A stretch of DNA of 43,961 nt from Oceanimonas aquatica (GCF_030732065.1 NZ_JAVBHX010000016.1:1-43961), one strand, 5' to 3'. Counted from the first letter of the stretch, positions 1 through 8,182 are shown. The notes: generated from the sequence alone by a model not told the origin. Translations and numbers: made by a program.

Positions 1-111
1 AGTTATGGCAGACTGTGCGGACGGCAGGCATGGCGGGTCCTCTTTGTTTTTTTGGCGATTAACAAAAGAGAAAATCTACCATGCCTGCCTATTTTTTTGG
101 GGATCCCTCAG
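1..111 (-). mobile_element. IS4-family insertion sequence, right end only (copy A, cut by window edge)
   Basis: Positions 1-124 are identical to 4243-4366, which is the transposase-start end of the complete IS at 3049-4353 plus flanking bases. The ATG of the transposase (minus strand) lies at 29-31 and the terminal inverted repeat ends at 111 (ggggatccctcag). The rest of this copy must lie to the left of the window. It has the same orientation as the second copy, so the 2.9 kb between them is bounded by direct IS repeats. Whether its transposase is intact cannot be seen. Confidence 0.85.
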
Positions 112-128
112 CGCCTTCGCGGGGGTGA
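112..128. repeat. REP-like half palindrome next to IS copy A
   Basis: The sequence cgccttcgcg followed by gggggtgac starts directly at the IS end. The same ten bases flank both sides of the second IS copy. It matches one arm of the common GTCATCCCCGCGAAGGCGGGGAC type of intergenic palindrome. It is probably one copy of a target duplication, but the other copy lies outside the window. Confidence 0.6.
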
Positions 129-154
129 CTGTCTTCAGCCATTAAGGAGTTTGT

Positions 155-1291
155 TTGACCTTACCCAAAACCGACAAGGTCGGCGGCCTGCTGACTACAG
201 CGCTGGTAGCCAGCCTGCTGGCGCTGCCCTTTGTCGGCCTGCAACCCAACCGTATTTTGCCCGGCGAGTCGCTGGGGCTGCTGACCGCCGCCGGGCCTGC
301 CGGACTATGGCCGCTGCTGTTACTGCCCCTGTGCTCGATTAACCACGGGCTCAAGCAGCGGCTGGCCCTCACCGCTGCTGCCCTGCCGCTGCTGCTGTAT
401 ACCGCCGGCCACACCGCCACCGCCCTGCTGGAAAACGCCGGCCCCCTGGCCCGGGTGTCGTTGGGGTCGGGCTTCTGGCTGGGGCTGTTCTGGCTCAGCC
501 TGTTGATCACCGACGCTGCCATCAGGCTGCAACTCAGGCCATTGCCACGACTGGCGCTGGTGGCAGCCCTCACCGGCGCCGTGGTGGCGCTGCTGGCCTC
601 GGGCCGCTGTGACGACCTGTCGCTGCTGCGGGAATTTCACAACCGCAGCGACTTCTGGCGCCAGGGCCTGCGCCATCTGCAACTGGCCCTGGGCAGCCTG
701 GTGCCGGCGGTGCTGGCAGGCATTCCGCTGGGTGTGGCCTGCCACCGCTCGCCGGGGCTGCGGGCGGCGCTGTTTCCGGTGCTCAATATTCTGCAGACCA
801 TTCCCAGCCTCGCCATGTTTGGCCTGCTGATGGTGCCGCTGAGCCTGCTGGCCACCGCGCACCCCTGTCTGGGAGAGCTGGGCATTCGCGGTATTGGCGC
901 GGCACCGGCGGTAATCGCCCTGTTTCTGTATTCGCTGCTGCCCATTGTCAGCAACACGGCGCTGGGCTTTGACCGGGTCGACGCTCATGTGCGCGAGGCC
1001 GCCACCGCCATGGGCATGAGCCACCGCCAGCGCTTGTGGCGAGTGGAGTTTCCGCTGGCGTTGCCGGTGATCCTGAGTGGCTTGCGCGTGGTGGTCACGC
1101 TAAATATCGGCCTGGTGGCGGTGGCGGCCCTGGTGGGGGGCGGTGGCTACGGCACCTACATCTTTCAGGGGCTGGGACAGACCGCCACCGATCTGGTGAT
1201 CCTCGGCGCCCTGCCGACCCTGCTGCTGGCGTTCTTGTTCGCCATCCTCATCGACACCCTGATCGCCCTGCAACAAGGCATTCGCAAATGA
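155..1291 (+). CDS. yehY: osmoprotectant ABC transporter permease, YehY-like
   Basis: A 378-residue inner-membrane permease of the binding-protein-dependent transport family, close in size to E. coli YehY (about 385). An N-terminal block of hydrophobic helices (roughly residues 10-150) precedes the conserved permease domain (about 170-370). The EAA-type loop reads REAATAMGMSHRQRLWRVEFPLALPV in character, the contact site for the ATPase. The start is TTG at 155 with a good aaggag box at 144-149; no ATG fits. The gene overlaps the ATPase gene by four bases (ATGA), so they are translationally coupled. In known operons of this type (osmF-yehYXW) a periplasmic binding-protein gene precedes this one. 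Here an IS end lies only about 40 bases upstream, so the operon is probably cut off from its usual first gene and promoter. Substrate (glycine betaine or similar) is inferred from family only. Confidence 0.8.
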   Translation: MTLPKTDKVGGLLTTALVASLLALPFVGLQPNRILPGESLGLLTAAGPAGLWPLLLLPLCSINHGLKQRLALTAAALPLLLYTAGHTATALLENAGPLARVSLGSGFWLGLFWLSLLITDAAIRLQLRPLPRLALVAALTGAVVALLASGRCDDLSLLREFHNRSDFWRQGLRHLQLALGSLVPAVLAGIPLGVACHRSPGLRAALFPVLNILQTIPSLAMFGLLMVPLSLLATAHPCLGELGIRGIGAAPAVIALFLYSLLPIVSNTALGFDRVDAHVREAATAMGMSHRQRLWRVEFPLALPVILSGLRVVVTLNIGLVAVAALVGGGGYGTYIFQGLGQTATDLVILGALPTLLLAFLFAILIDTLIALQQGIRK

Positions 1292-2226
1292 TTGAAGTAA
1301 AAAACCTGAGCAAACAGTTCGGCCAGCAACTTGCAGTGAAAGACCTGTCTTTCCGGGTAGAGAGCGGCCGGGCCTGCGCCCTGGTGGGCACTTCCGGTTG
1401 CGGCAAGTCCACCACCTTGCGCATGCTCAACCGGCTGATTGAACCCAGTTCGGGCGAGATATTTATTCAGGGGCAGAATGTCACCACGATTCCCGCCGAG
1501 CAGCTGCGCCGGCGCATTGGCTACGCCATTCAGGGCGTGGGGCTGTTTCCGCACCAGACCATTGCCCGCAACATTGCCACAGTGCCGCGCCTGCTGGGCT
1601 GGCGCAAAAGCGACATCGATGCCCGGGTGAGCGAGCTGCTGAGCCTGTTCCGGCTCGACCCCGCCACCTTTGCCGGCAAATACCCGCATCAGCTCTCCGG
1701 CGGCGAGCAGCAACGAGTCGGTGTGGCCCGGGCGCTGGCAGCACGCCCCCAGCTGCTGCTGATGGACGAGCCCTTTGGCGCCCTCGACCCGCTCACCCGG
1801 GAGCACCTGCAGGACGAGCTGCTGCATATTCAACAGTTGCTGGGGATCACCATCATCATGGTGACCCATGATCTGGAAGAAGCCATTAAAATGGCCGACG
1901 TTATCGCGGTGATGGACAAGGGCGAGATATTACAGATGGACAGCCCAGAGGCCCTGCTTCGCCACCCCAAACCGGGCTTTGTGCAAAGCCTGGTGGGCGG
2001 CCAGGACAGATCCCTGCGGCTGCTGGCCACACAAACACTGGGCGACATCATGACCCCGGCCTCTCAGCCCGGCGGCCCGGCCATGGCCGCCGGCACCAGC
2101 CTGCGGGACGCCATGGCCGAGTTGCTCTGGCAGGGCGCCGACCGGCTGACCGTGGTGGATAACGCCGGCGAGCCGGTGGGCGAAGTGACCCTGAATGAGC
2201 TGTTAAAACGGGGAGCCGGGGCATGA
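1288..2226 (+). CDS. yehX: osmoprotectant ABC transporter ATP-binding protein, YehX-like
   Basis: A 312-residue ABC ATPase that would energise the two flanking permeases. Visible motifs: Walker A GTSGCGKST near residue 37, signature LSGGEQQRVGVARAL near 135, Walker B LLLMDEPFGALD just after it, and the H-loop VTHD. The C-terminal part (about 230-312) resembles a single CBS-like regulatory region ending in DRLTVVDNAGEPVGEVTLNE, as in OpuCA/YehX-type quaternary-amine transporters. The start is the ATG overlapping the permease stop; a longer in-frame extension back to 1036 lies inside yehY and is rejected. The stop overlaps the next start by four bases. The length matches YehX (308). Confidence 0.88.
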   Translation: MIEVKNLSKQFGQQLAVKDLSFRVESGRACALVGTSGCGKSTTLRMLNRLIEPSSGEIFIQGQNVTTIPAEQLRRRIGYAIQGVGLFPHQTIARNIATVPRLLGWRKSDIDARVSELLSLFRLDPATFAGKYPHQLSGGEQQRVGVARALAARPQLLLMDEPFGALDPLTREHLQDELLHIQQLLGITIIMVTHDLEEAIKMADVIAVMDKGEILQMDSPEALLRHPKPGFVQSLVGGQDRSLRLLATQTLGDIMTPASQPGGPAMAAGTSLRDAMAELLWQGADRLTVVDNAGEPVGEVTLNELLKRGAGA

Positions 2227-2951
2227 GCCGCGCCCTTGGGTGGCTGGCGCCGGGGCTGCTGCTGGCCCTGCTTACCGTAAACATGGAAGCGCTCACGCCG
2301 CTGTTTCGCCCCCTGGTGATTGAGCCCGCCCCGGCCATTTATGCCCGCGACAGCTTTGCCAACCTGCTGGGCTGGCATGCCCTGGCGGTGTTTGCTGCCA
2401 TTGCCGCCGCCACCCTGCTGGCACTGGGGGCGGCCGTGGCCGTTACCCGGCCATGGGGCCGGGCCTTCTTTCCGCTGGCCCGGGCCGTGGCCAACCTGGG
2501 CCAGACCTTTCCGCCGGTGGCGGTGCTGGCGCTGGCGGTGCCGGCCCTGGGCTTTGGCCTGACGCCCACCCTGGTGGCCCTGCTGCTCTATGGCATGCTG
2601 CCGATCTTTGAAAACGCCGTGACCGGCCTGCAGCAAATTCCTCCCAGTGTGCGCGAGGCGGCCAAAGGCATGGGCATGACGCCCCTGCAGCAATTGTGGC
2701 GGGTGGAGTTGCCCCTGGCCTTGCCCACCCTGGTGGCAGGCATTCGTATTTCACTGGTGATCAGCATCGGCACCGCCACCATCGGCTCCACGGTGGCGGC
2801 CAAGGGCTTTGGCGAGGTGATTATCGCCGGCCTGCTCACCGACAACCTGGCCTTTGTGCTGCAGGGGGGCGTGATGGTGGCGCTGATGGCCATGGTGCTC
2901 GACGCCCTGTTCCGCCGCCTGGAGCTACGACTCACGCCGCCGGGCGGGTGA
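2223..2951 (+). CDS. yehW: osmoprotectant ABC transporter permease, YehW-like
   Basis: A 242-residue second permease, the size of E. coli YehW (243). It has about six membrane segments and the permease loop with VREAAKGMGMTPLQQLWRVE, nearly repeating the motif in the first permease. The ATG overlaps the ATPase stop (ATGA). It is the last gene of a three-gene operon; no terminator hairpin is visible before the IS at 3049. Together with the two upstream genes it gives a heteromeric permease plus ATPase but no solute-binding protein in the window. Confidence 0.85.
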   Translation: MSRALGWLAPGLLLALLTVNMEALTPLFRPLVIEPAPAIYARDSFANLLGWHALAVFAAIAAATLLALGAAVAVTRPWGRAFFPLARAVANLGQTFPPVAVLALAVPALGFGLTPTLVALLLYGMLPIFENAVTGLQQIPPSVREAAKGMGMTPLQQLWRVELPLALPTLVAGIRISLVISIGTATIGSTVAAKGFGEVIIAGLLTDNLAFVLQGGVMVALMAMVLDALFRRLELRLTPPGG

Positions 2952-3034
2952 TATGCCGTCATGCCCGTGAAGTGAGCATTCAAGAACAGAAATGCACAGG
3001 GCTAAACACGGCACCGCCTGTGACATGGCCCCCG

Positions 3035-3048
3035 TCCCCGCCTTCGCG
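3035..3048. repeat. left half of REP-like palindrome split by IS copy B
   Basis: The bases tccccgccttcgcg end at the left tip of the IS. Joined to the right flank at 4364 (ggggatgacg), with one cgccttcgcg copy removed, they restore a palindrome of the type cgtccccgccttcgcggggatgac. Positions 3039-3048 and 4354-4363 are the ten-base target duplication made by insertion. Confidence 0.75.
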
Positions 3049-4353
3049 CTGAGGGCTCCCCAGTTTTTTACTGGTCATGCAGAAACGCCTGGTGAGAGTA
3101 AGTAAAGGCGGCTCAACCTTGCCAGAGCTCGCTCCAGTAGTGAGCCTGTCACTCGCCGGGATTCATGAAACAGCACTTGCTTGCCCAGAGTGATAAAAGA
3201 CAGCACCCGGCGTTGCAGCGTATTCGCCTGATAACGCCGGTGCCGTCCTTGTTGTTCGCACTCGAACCCCACCAGCCACAGCATCAGCGTGGCAACCTGG
3301 GCAATCAGGCACAGCACCGCAATCCGTTTTTCCCCGAGCGTTTTACTGTTACTCCAGCCAAAACCGTAGCGCTGGCTCTTGTCATCGCGGAAGTTCTGCT
3401 CAATTTGCATCCGGGTCTGGTAGATGGAGACCACTTCTTTCGCGCTCAGGCGCTCATCCGAGGTCACCAACAACCAGGGCTCCTTGGCCAGGGCGCTGTA
3501 ACGTGCCTCTGCTTGCGGATAAAGCGGCTGTTTTTTACCCCGCTTTTTATGCCGTCCCTTGGATGGTCCGTGATATTGATGAAAATACACCGGGCAACGC
3601 CGCTGCACTGACTTGCCCAACAAACCCAGCCCCAGTGCCTTGGGGATAGAGTTCGCATGCTGTGCCAGTTCGGCCGCCGGGTGCCATTCCTGTTCACTAT
3701 CCAGCTTGCCGTAGATACGGCCGCGGACCCGCCCCACAAACTCCCAGCCCAATGCGCGTACCTGCCGTAACCATGGTGTTTTGAAGCCGGCATCTGTCAC
3801 AATCACCACACGACGCAGTGTTCCCAGCAGTGTTTGCAGGTCGAGAAGAAACTGCTGGTGCTCATCGGTGTGCTCCTGACGCTCGGAGGACACCACCCGG
3901 TTCAACAAGGGTAACCCACGCCCTCGTACACCAGACTGGCACGCAACACATGGAAGTCCTGGCTGCAGCAGCCACTCCAGTCAATGGCAATGACACAGCT
4001 GGGCAGGCATGCCGTGATACGGCGGGCAATAGCGGCGCTGATGGCGGTATTTTCATGGTGCAGTTTTTTATTGCCGATGAACCGGTCTACCCGCTTTATC
4101 TTGTGCTTCACCTTGGATTTTCCCGGAAAATGGCGACCAATTTGCGTCAGGGAAAGCGTGTTCCCCGCGATCAACCCTTCCGCGCAAGACAGCAGGTTTT
4201 TGGTACGAGCCTGATGGAAAGAAGTGAGGGCAGAGCGGAAGAAGTTATGGCAGACTGTGCGGACGGCAGGCATGGCGGGTCCTCTTTGTTTTTTTGGCGA
4301 TTAACAAAAGAGAAAATCTACCATGCCTGCCTATTTTTTTGGGGATCCCTCAG
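3049..4353 (-). mobile_element. complete IS4-family insertion sequence (copy B), 1305 bp
   Basis: The element is bounded by inverted repeats that begin ctgagggctcccca at 3049 and, read on the minus strand, ctgagggatcccca at 4353. It is flanked by a perfect 10-bp direct repeat, cgccttcgcg (3039-3048 and 4354-4363), a duplication length usual for several IS4 subgroups. It carries one transposase gene on the minus strand, broken by a frameshift. A same-orientation second copy ends at position 111, so the ABC operon sits between two direct copies like a composite transposon or a deletable segment. Confidence 0.93.
3075..4273 (-). pseudogene. IS4-family DDE transposase, one-base frameshift
   Basis: Two overlapping reading frames make up one transposase of about 398 residues. 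The N-terminal piece (3902-4273, 123 codons) contains the first catalytic Asp in AIDWSG. The C-terminal piece (3075-3908 open frame) contains the second Asp in VTDAGF and the IS4 signature Y-2-R-3-E-6-K as YQTRMQIEQNFRDDK. The break lies near 3909-3915: the sequence read on minus is tacccttgttgaac, and one extra C there would rejoin GVGYP with LLNRVVSSE. Because all catalytic residues are present once the frame is restored, the loss is probably recent, or a sequencing error in a C run. No slippery heptamer typical of programmed frameshifting is obvious. Confidence 0.88.
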
Positions 4354-4414
4354 CGCCTTCGCGGGGATGACGTTCCTTCGCGGGGGGTGACAGTATTTAG
4401 ATTTCGCGGGGTGA
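4354..4414. repeat. cluster of degenerate REP-like half palindromes
   Basis: Three successive similar units follow the IS: cgccttcgcggggatgacg (4354), ccttcgcggggggtgaca (from about 4375) and tttcgcggggtgacgag (from about 4398). They look like arms of one repeat family and are noncoding, between the IS and the stop of the next minus-strand gene. The first unit includes the right copy of the IS target duplication. Confidence 0.55.
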
Positions 4415-4459
4415 CGAGCAGAGTAAGCGCTGGGCCGTCGTGGTCAGCACCGAACCGCC

Positions 4460-5758
4460 TTACGGCTTCGCCAGCCCCAGATGGTCACGCAGGGTAGTGC
4501 CTTCATACTCGGTGCGGAACAGGCCTCGGCGCTGCAGCTCGGGCACTACCTGCTCCACAAAGTCCTCAATACCGGCGGGCAGCGACGGCGGCATCAGGTT
4601 AAAGCCGTCGGCGCCCTCGTTGTTAAACCACTGCTCCATGCGATCGGCAATGGACTCGGGCGTGCCCACCATGGTGCAGTGGCCGCCGCCGGCGGCAAGC
4701 CGGCCCAGCAGCTGACGCACCGTGGGCTGCTCGGTTTCAATAATGCGCAAGATGGTGGCGTAACGGCCCTTGGGACCGGTGAACACCTCCAGTGACGGCA
4801 GTGCCGGCACCGGCGCGTCCAGCTCCCAGCCGGAGCAGTCCTGCCCCACATAGGTGCCGAGCTGACGCAACGAGGCGTCGGCAGGCAGCAGCTCGTCCAG
4901 CTCCCGCTGCTTGGCCTTGGCCTCAGCCTCGGTGGAGGCCACATAGGTCACCAGCCCGGGCATAATGGGCACATTGGCACTGCGACCGCTTTCATGCACC
5001 CGGCGCTTGATGTCGCGGTAATAGTCCTGGGCAGCCGGCAGATCGTAGGCCACGGCATAAATGGCCTCGGCGCATTTGGCCGCCAGGGCCCGGCCCTGCT
5101 CGGACGCGCCGGCCTGAAACAGCACCGGGTGACCCTGAGGCGGGCGCGGCACGTTGAGCGGGCCGTCCACCAGAAAGAATTCGCCGTGGTGGTTGATGGG
5201 GTTCACCTTGTCCGGGTCGGCGTAGTGACCGGCGCGATCCATCACCAGGGCATCGGCAGCCCACGAATCCCACAGTTTAATCACCGCGTCCACAAACTCC
5301 TCGGCCCGGCGATAGCGCTCGGCGTGGGCCGGCATCGACTCGTAACCGTGGTTACGGGCTTCCACGTCGAACATGGAAGTGACCACGTTCCAGCCCATGC
5401 GGCCACTGGAAATATGATCCAGCGAGGCCATCATGCGGGCGGCGTGAAAGGGGGTGAAAAAGGTGCTGGAGACGGTGCTGATAAAACCGATGCGATCCGT
5501 GGCCCGGCTCATGGCCGCCATGGCGGTGAGCGGCTCCAGAAACCAGTAACTGCCGTCCGTCACGCTGCCGGCAGACTGACCGTCGGCAAAGAACACCGCA
5601 TCCAGCTTGCCGCGTTCGGCGGTTTGCGCCAGCCGCTCGTAATAGCGAATGTCACCCAGTTGCTCGACCGATGAGTTGGGGTGACGCCAGGCCGCCCTGT
5701 GGTGGCCGCATCCGAACAGAAACAGGTTCAGGTGCATCATGCGTTGATTCATGCTCAT
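4460..5758 (-). CDS. LLM-class FMN-dependent monooxygenase, NtaA/SnaA/DszA family
   Basis: A 432-residue luciferase-like monooxygenase that would use reduced FMN and O2 delivered by a separate flavin reductase. The start MNQRMMHLNLF, the internal GRMGWNVVTS and the NHHGEFF-VDGPLNVPRPPQGHPV-type stretch are typical of the nitrilotriacetate/pristinamycin IIA/dibenzothiophene-sulfone monooxygenase group. Length is normal. Its start overlaps the stop of the upstream SDR gene by one base, so both are in one operon, and a TPP riboswitch precedes that operon. The true substrate is unknown; TPP control suggests a thiamine-related heterocycle or another step used when thiamine is short. No reductase partner gene is adjacent. 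Confidence 0.85.
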   Translation of the reverse strand: MSMNQRMMHLNLFLFGCGHHRAAWRHPNSSVEQLGDIRYYERLAQTAERGKLDAVFFADGQSAGSVTDGSYWFLEPLTAMAAMSRATDRIGFISTVSSTFFTPFHAARMMASLDHISSGRMGWNVVTSMFDVEARNHGYESMPAHAERYRRAEEFVDAVIKLWDSWAADALVMDRAGHYADPDKVNPINHHGEFFLVDGPLNVPRPPQGHPVLFQAGASEQGRALAAKCAEAIYAVAYDLPAAQDYYRDIKRRVHESGRSANVPIMPGLVTYVASTEAEAKAKQRELDELLPADASLRQLGTYVGQDCSGWELDAPVPALPSLEVFTGPKGRYATILRIIETEQPTVRQLLGRLAAGGGHCTMVGTPESIADRMEQWFNNEGADGFNLMPPSLPAGIEDFVEQVVPELQRRGLFRTEYEGTTLRDHLGLAKP

Positions 5759-6531
5759 CAGTTTTTCACCAGACCGCCGTCCACCACCAGGTTCTGGCCG
5801 GTGACCGAGCGCGACCAGGGTGAGGCGAAGAACAGGGTGGCGTCGGCAAATTCCGCCGGCGTGGTCACCCGGCGCAGCGGCGTGCTGGCGGCAATGTAAT
5901 CAAACACAGCTTCCGGAGTGGCGGCAGAGGCGTCGGTGGTGCGCAGCAGGCCGCCGGACACCATGTTGACGGTAATGCCATTCGGGCCCAGATCCTGAGA
6001 CAGGGTACGGGTCAGGGACAGCAGTGCGGCCTTGGCGGCGGTGTAGTCGTGATAGGGCACCACCGGGTTCTGGAACAGGTTGGTGCCCACATTGACGATG
6101 CGGCCAAAGCCCTGCTTGCGCATGCCGGCCAGCGCCGCCCGGGTGGTGTTGATGGCACCGCCCAACACGCCTTCCAGCTGCTGGTTGAGGTGCTCCCAGG
6201 CCAGTTCCTGGGCGTGAGTGCGGGCGTCACCGTTAAAGGAAAAGGCCGGCAGGGCGTTGTTGATTACGGTGGTCACCGGGCAGCCGAAGTGGGCTTCGGC
6301 CTGCTCAAACATGGCCTGCACGGCGGCGGCGTCGGTCACATCGGCCTGAATGGCCAGCGCCTGCTGTGGGGCCTCGGCGGCCAGTTTCTGGGCTGCCTCG
6401 GCGCTGTTCAGGTAATTGATCACCACTTTGGCGCCTTCGCGCAGAAAGGCGCGCACCAGATGTTCACCCAGGCCGCGGGCACCGCCGGTGACCAGCACCA
6501 GTTGTTCGTTCAGCTTGATGGAAGTTTGCAT
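5758..6531 (-). CDS. short-chain dehydrogenase/reductase under TPP riboswitch control
   Basis: A 257-residue classical SDR. It has the cofactor loop TGGARGLG near residue 16, the NN-A segment as VINNAL, and the catalytic Tyr-Lys spaced as YTAAK (PYHDYTAAKAALLSL), with Asn/Asp-type cofactor support preceding. The C-terminal SVTGQNLVVDGGL is like FabG-type reductases. The start at 6531 (MQTSIKLNE) was chosen because it follows a gaggt box and sits just downstream of the riboswitch; a longer frame would run through the riboswitch. It is the first gene of the SDR-monooxygenase operon. A FabG-like SDR called OarX was described in comparative studies of thiamine regulons; this may be that family, but the link is from memory. 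Confidence 0.87.
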   Translation of the reverse strand: MQTSIKLNEQLVLVTGGARGLGEHLVRAFLREGAKVVINYLNSAEAAQKLAAEAPQQALAIQADVTDAAAVQAMFEQAEAHFGCPVTTVINNALPAFSFNGDARTHAQELAWEHLNQQLEGVLGGAINTTRAALAGMRKQGFGRIVNVGTNLFQNPVVPYHDYTAAKAALLSLTRTLSQDLGPNGITVNMVSGGLLRTTDASAATPEAVFDYIAASTPLRRVTTPAEFADATLFFASPWSRSVTGQNLVVDGGLVKN

Positions 6532-6593
6532 GACTACCTCGATAGTGAGGCGAAGGCATGATGCGGCAGCAATGGCCCTTGGCCGGCAGGCTG

Positions 6594-6672
6594 ACATCCC
6601 TTCGCCAGTATGAACTGGATCAGGTTCAACGGGTGTTATCTCAGCCCTGCGCTGCAGGACACCCCGTGTCTC
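6594..6672 (-). promoter_or_regulatory. TPP riboswitch (thi box)
   Basis: Read on the minus strand, the aptamer shows the thi-box landmarks in order: acacggggtgtcc, then gggctgagataacacc, then gaacctgatccagttcat, then ggcgaagggatg. These are the conserved P2/P3 CUGAGA and P4/P5 ACCUGAUC...GGCGAAGGGA cores. It lies about 60 bases before the SDR start, so TPP should lower expression of the SDR-monooxygenase operon. GC-rich complementary stretches follow at 6555-6590 and may form the expression platform; there is no clear poly-T terminator, so translational control is likely. Confidence 0.93.
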
Positions 6673-6710
6673 GCTGGCACCATAACATACCCCTGCGCCC
6701 AAGGGCGAGA

Positions 6711-6793
6711 GGCGTGAGGGGTAAGGTGTGAGGGGAAAAATACCTGCCAGGCCGTCTGTTTTTCACCTCACCCTTCACGCCTCACCCCTTACG
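6711..6793. repeat. imperfect inverted repeat of the gtgaggggtaagg / cctcaccccttac type
   Basis: The left arm at 6711-6740 (ggcgtgaggggtaaggtg, then tgagggg) and the right arm at 6759-6793 (cctcacccttcacgcctc, then accccttacg) are imperfectly complementary over about 30 bases. Related cctcaccccttac units occur again at 32217-32229 and 39838-39857, each near a gene end. It occupies most of the gap between the riboswitch and pyrC. Function unknown. Confidence 0.55.
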
Positions 6794-6870
6794 TTTTCAG
6801 AAGTTTGGTGAAAAAGGCTCGTGGGTGGATAATAAAGCCCTCGAAAGCAATGGATAACGCCGAGCCGACT

Positions 6871-7902
6871 ATGACCACCTTAACAATTACCCGCCCCGAC
6901 GACTGGCACCTGCACCTGCGCAACGGTGAGCAACTGAAAGACACCGTACGCGACGCCAGCCGCTATCTGGGCCGCGCCCTGGTGATGCCCAACCTGGTGC
7001 CGCCCGTCACCACCACTGCGCTTGCCAATGAATACCGCGAGCGCATTCTGGCGGTACGCCCCGAAGGCAGCAAATTCGAGCCGGTGATGAGCCTGTATCT
7101 CACCGACAACACTGACCCCGAAGAAATTCGCAAGGGCCGCGCCAACGGCGACATTGTGGCCTGCAAGCTTTACCCGGCCGGCGCCACCACCAACTCCGAC
7201 TCCGGCGTGACCGATGTGAAGAACATCTACCCGGTGCTGGAAGCCATGCAGGAAACCGGCACCCTGCTGCTGGTACACGGCGAAGTGACCGATTCCCGCA
7301 TCGACATCTTTGACCGGGAAAAAGTATTCCTGGAAACTGTGCTGCCCGACGTGGTGCGCGACTTCCCCGATCTCAAGATTGTGCTCGAGCACATCACCAC
7401 AGAGCACGCGGTGAAGTTCGTAGAGCAGGCCGGCGATAACGTGGCTGCCACCATCACCGCCCACCACCTGCTGTTCAACCGCAACCACATGCTGGTGGGC
7501 GGCATTCGCCCGCACTACTACTGCCTGCCGATCCTCAAGCGCAACACTCACCAGCAAGCGCTGGTGCGCGCCGCCACCAGCGGCAGCAAAAAGTTCTTTA
7601 TGGGCACCGACTCGGCGCCGCACTTTCAGCACCGCAAGGAAGCCGCCTGCGGCTGCGCCGGCGCCTATACCTCTCACGCCGCCGTGGAGCTGTATGCCGA
7701 AGCCTTTGAAGAAGCCGGCGCCCTGGACAAGCTGGAAGCCTTTACCAGCCACAACGGCCCAGACTTCTACGGCCTGCCCCGCAACAAAGACACCATCACC
7801 CTGGTGAAGGAGTCCTGGACCGTGGGCGAAACCCTGCCCCTGGGCGGCGACCGGCTGGTGCCGATCCGCGCCGGCGAAGAAATTGGCTGGATGGTGAAAT
7901 AA
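6871..7902 (+). CDS. pyrC: dihydroorotase, class II
   Basis: A 343-residue zinc amidohydrolase that interconverts carbamoyl aspartate and dihydroorotate in pyrimidine synthesis in the cytosol. Metal ligands are His13 and His15 in RPDDWHLH, the carboxylated Lys99 in ACKLYPAG, later His residues in LLVHGE and VLEHITT, and the catalytic Asp in FMGTDSAPH. The start [12 protein letters not shown] at 6871 matches the usual Vibrio-type N-terminus; in-frame ATGs at 6805 and 6850 only add non-conserved residues. It is monocistronic, followed by a strong terminator. No attenuator is recognisable upstream, only repeated sequence. Confidence 0.96.
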   Translation: MTTLTITRPDDWHLHLRNGEQLKDTVRDASRYLGRALVMPNLVPPVTTTALANEYRERILAVRPEGSKFEPVMSLYLTDNTDPEEIRKGRANGDIVACKLYPAGATTNSDSGVTDVKNIYPVLEAMQETGTLLLVHGEVTDSRIDIFDREKVFLETVLPDVVRDFPDLKIVLEHITTEHAVKFVEQAGDNVAATITAHHLLFNRNHMLVGGIRPHYYCLPILKRNTHQQALVRAATSGSKKFFMGTDSAPHFQHRKEAACGCAGAYTSHAAVELYAEAFEEAGALDKLEAFTSHNGPDFYGLPRNKDTITLVKESWTVGETLPLGGDRLVPIRAGEEIGWMVK

Positions 7903-7920
7903 GCCATTCGCCCTTTACAA

Positions 7921-7944
7921 AACGCGGCTCAGGCCGCGTTTTTT
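7921..7944 (+). terminator. rho-independent terminator after pyrC
   Basis: An eight-base stem aacgcggc / gccgcgtt with a four-base loop is followed by six T residues, 19 bases after the pyrC stop. Confidence 0.9.
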
Positions 7945-8001
7945 ATGCGTCTGCACCGCATTGACAATAAATCGTCCACCCCTTACTCTCATTTCGCTAT
8001 T

Positions 8002-8093
8002 CCTGGGGGAGCCCACACGGGCTGAGACTCCGCCACACCGGCGGTAACCCTTAGAACCTGATCCGGGTAATGCCGGCGAAGGGAAGGAAACGA
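8002..8093 (+). promoter_or_regulatory. TPP riboswitch (thi box)
   Basis: Landmarks in order: cctgggggagcccacacg, ggctgagactccgcc, cggcggtaacccttagaa, cctgatccgggtaatgcc, ggcgaagggaa. These match the TPP aptamer, with P3 extended by the hairpin ccgccacaccggcgg. It ends about 90 bases before the symporter ATG. The intervening stretch has no evident hairpin with a T run, so the switch probably acts on translation initiation. Confidence 0.95.
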
Positions 8094-8182
8094 ACGATCC
8101 CGCGCCATTCCGATCTGCCCTCTCCCTTCCTCAGCCCGCGTTTTCCGGCCATTTAGTGCCTGTGAAGGCAAAGGGAGAACAC

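Noticed and set aside
1036-1287. 84-codon N-terminal extension of the ABC ATPase frame
   Set aside because: It lies wholly inside yehY, lacks similarity to ATPases, and a good ATG overlaps the yehY stop.
6532-6702. 57-codon N-terminal extension of the SDR frame
   Set aside because: It would translate through the TPP riboswitch; the MQTSIK start has a ribosome site and gives a normal SDR.
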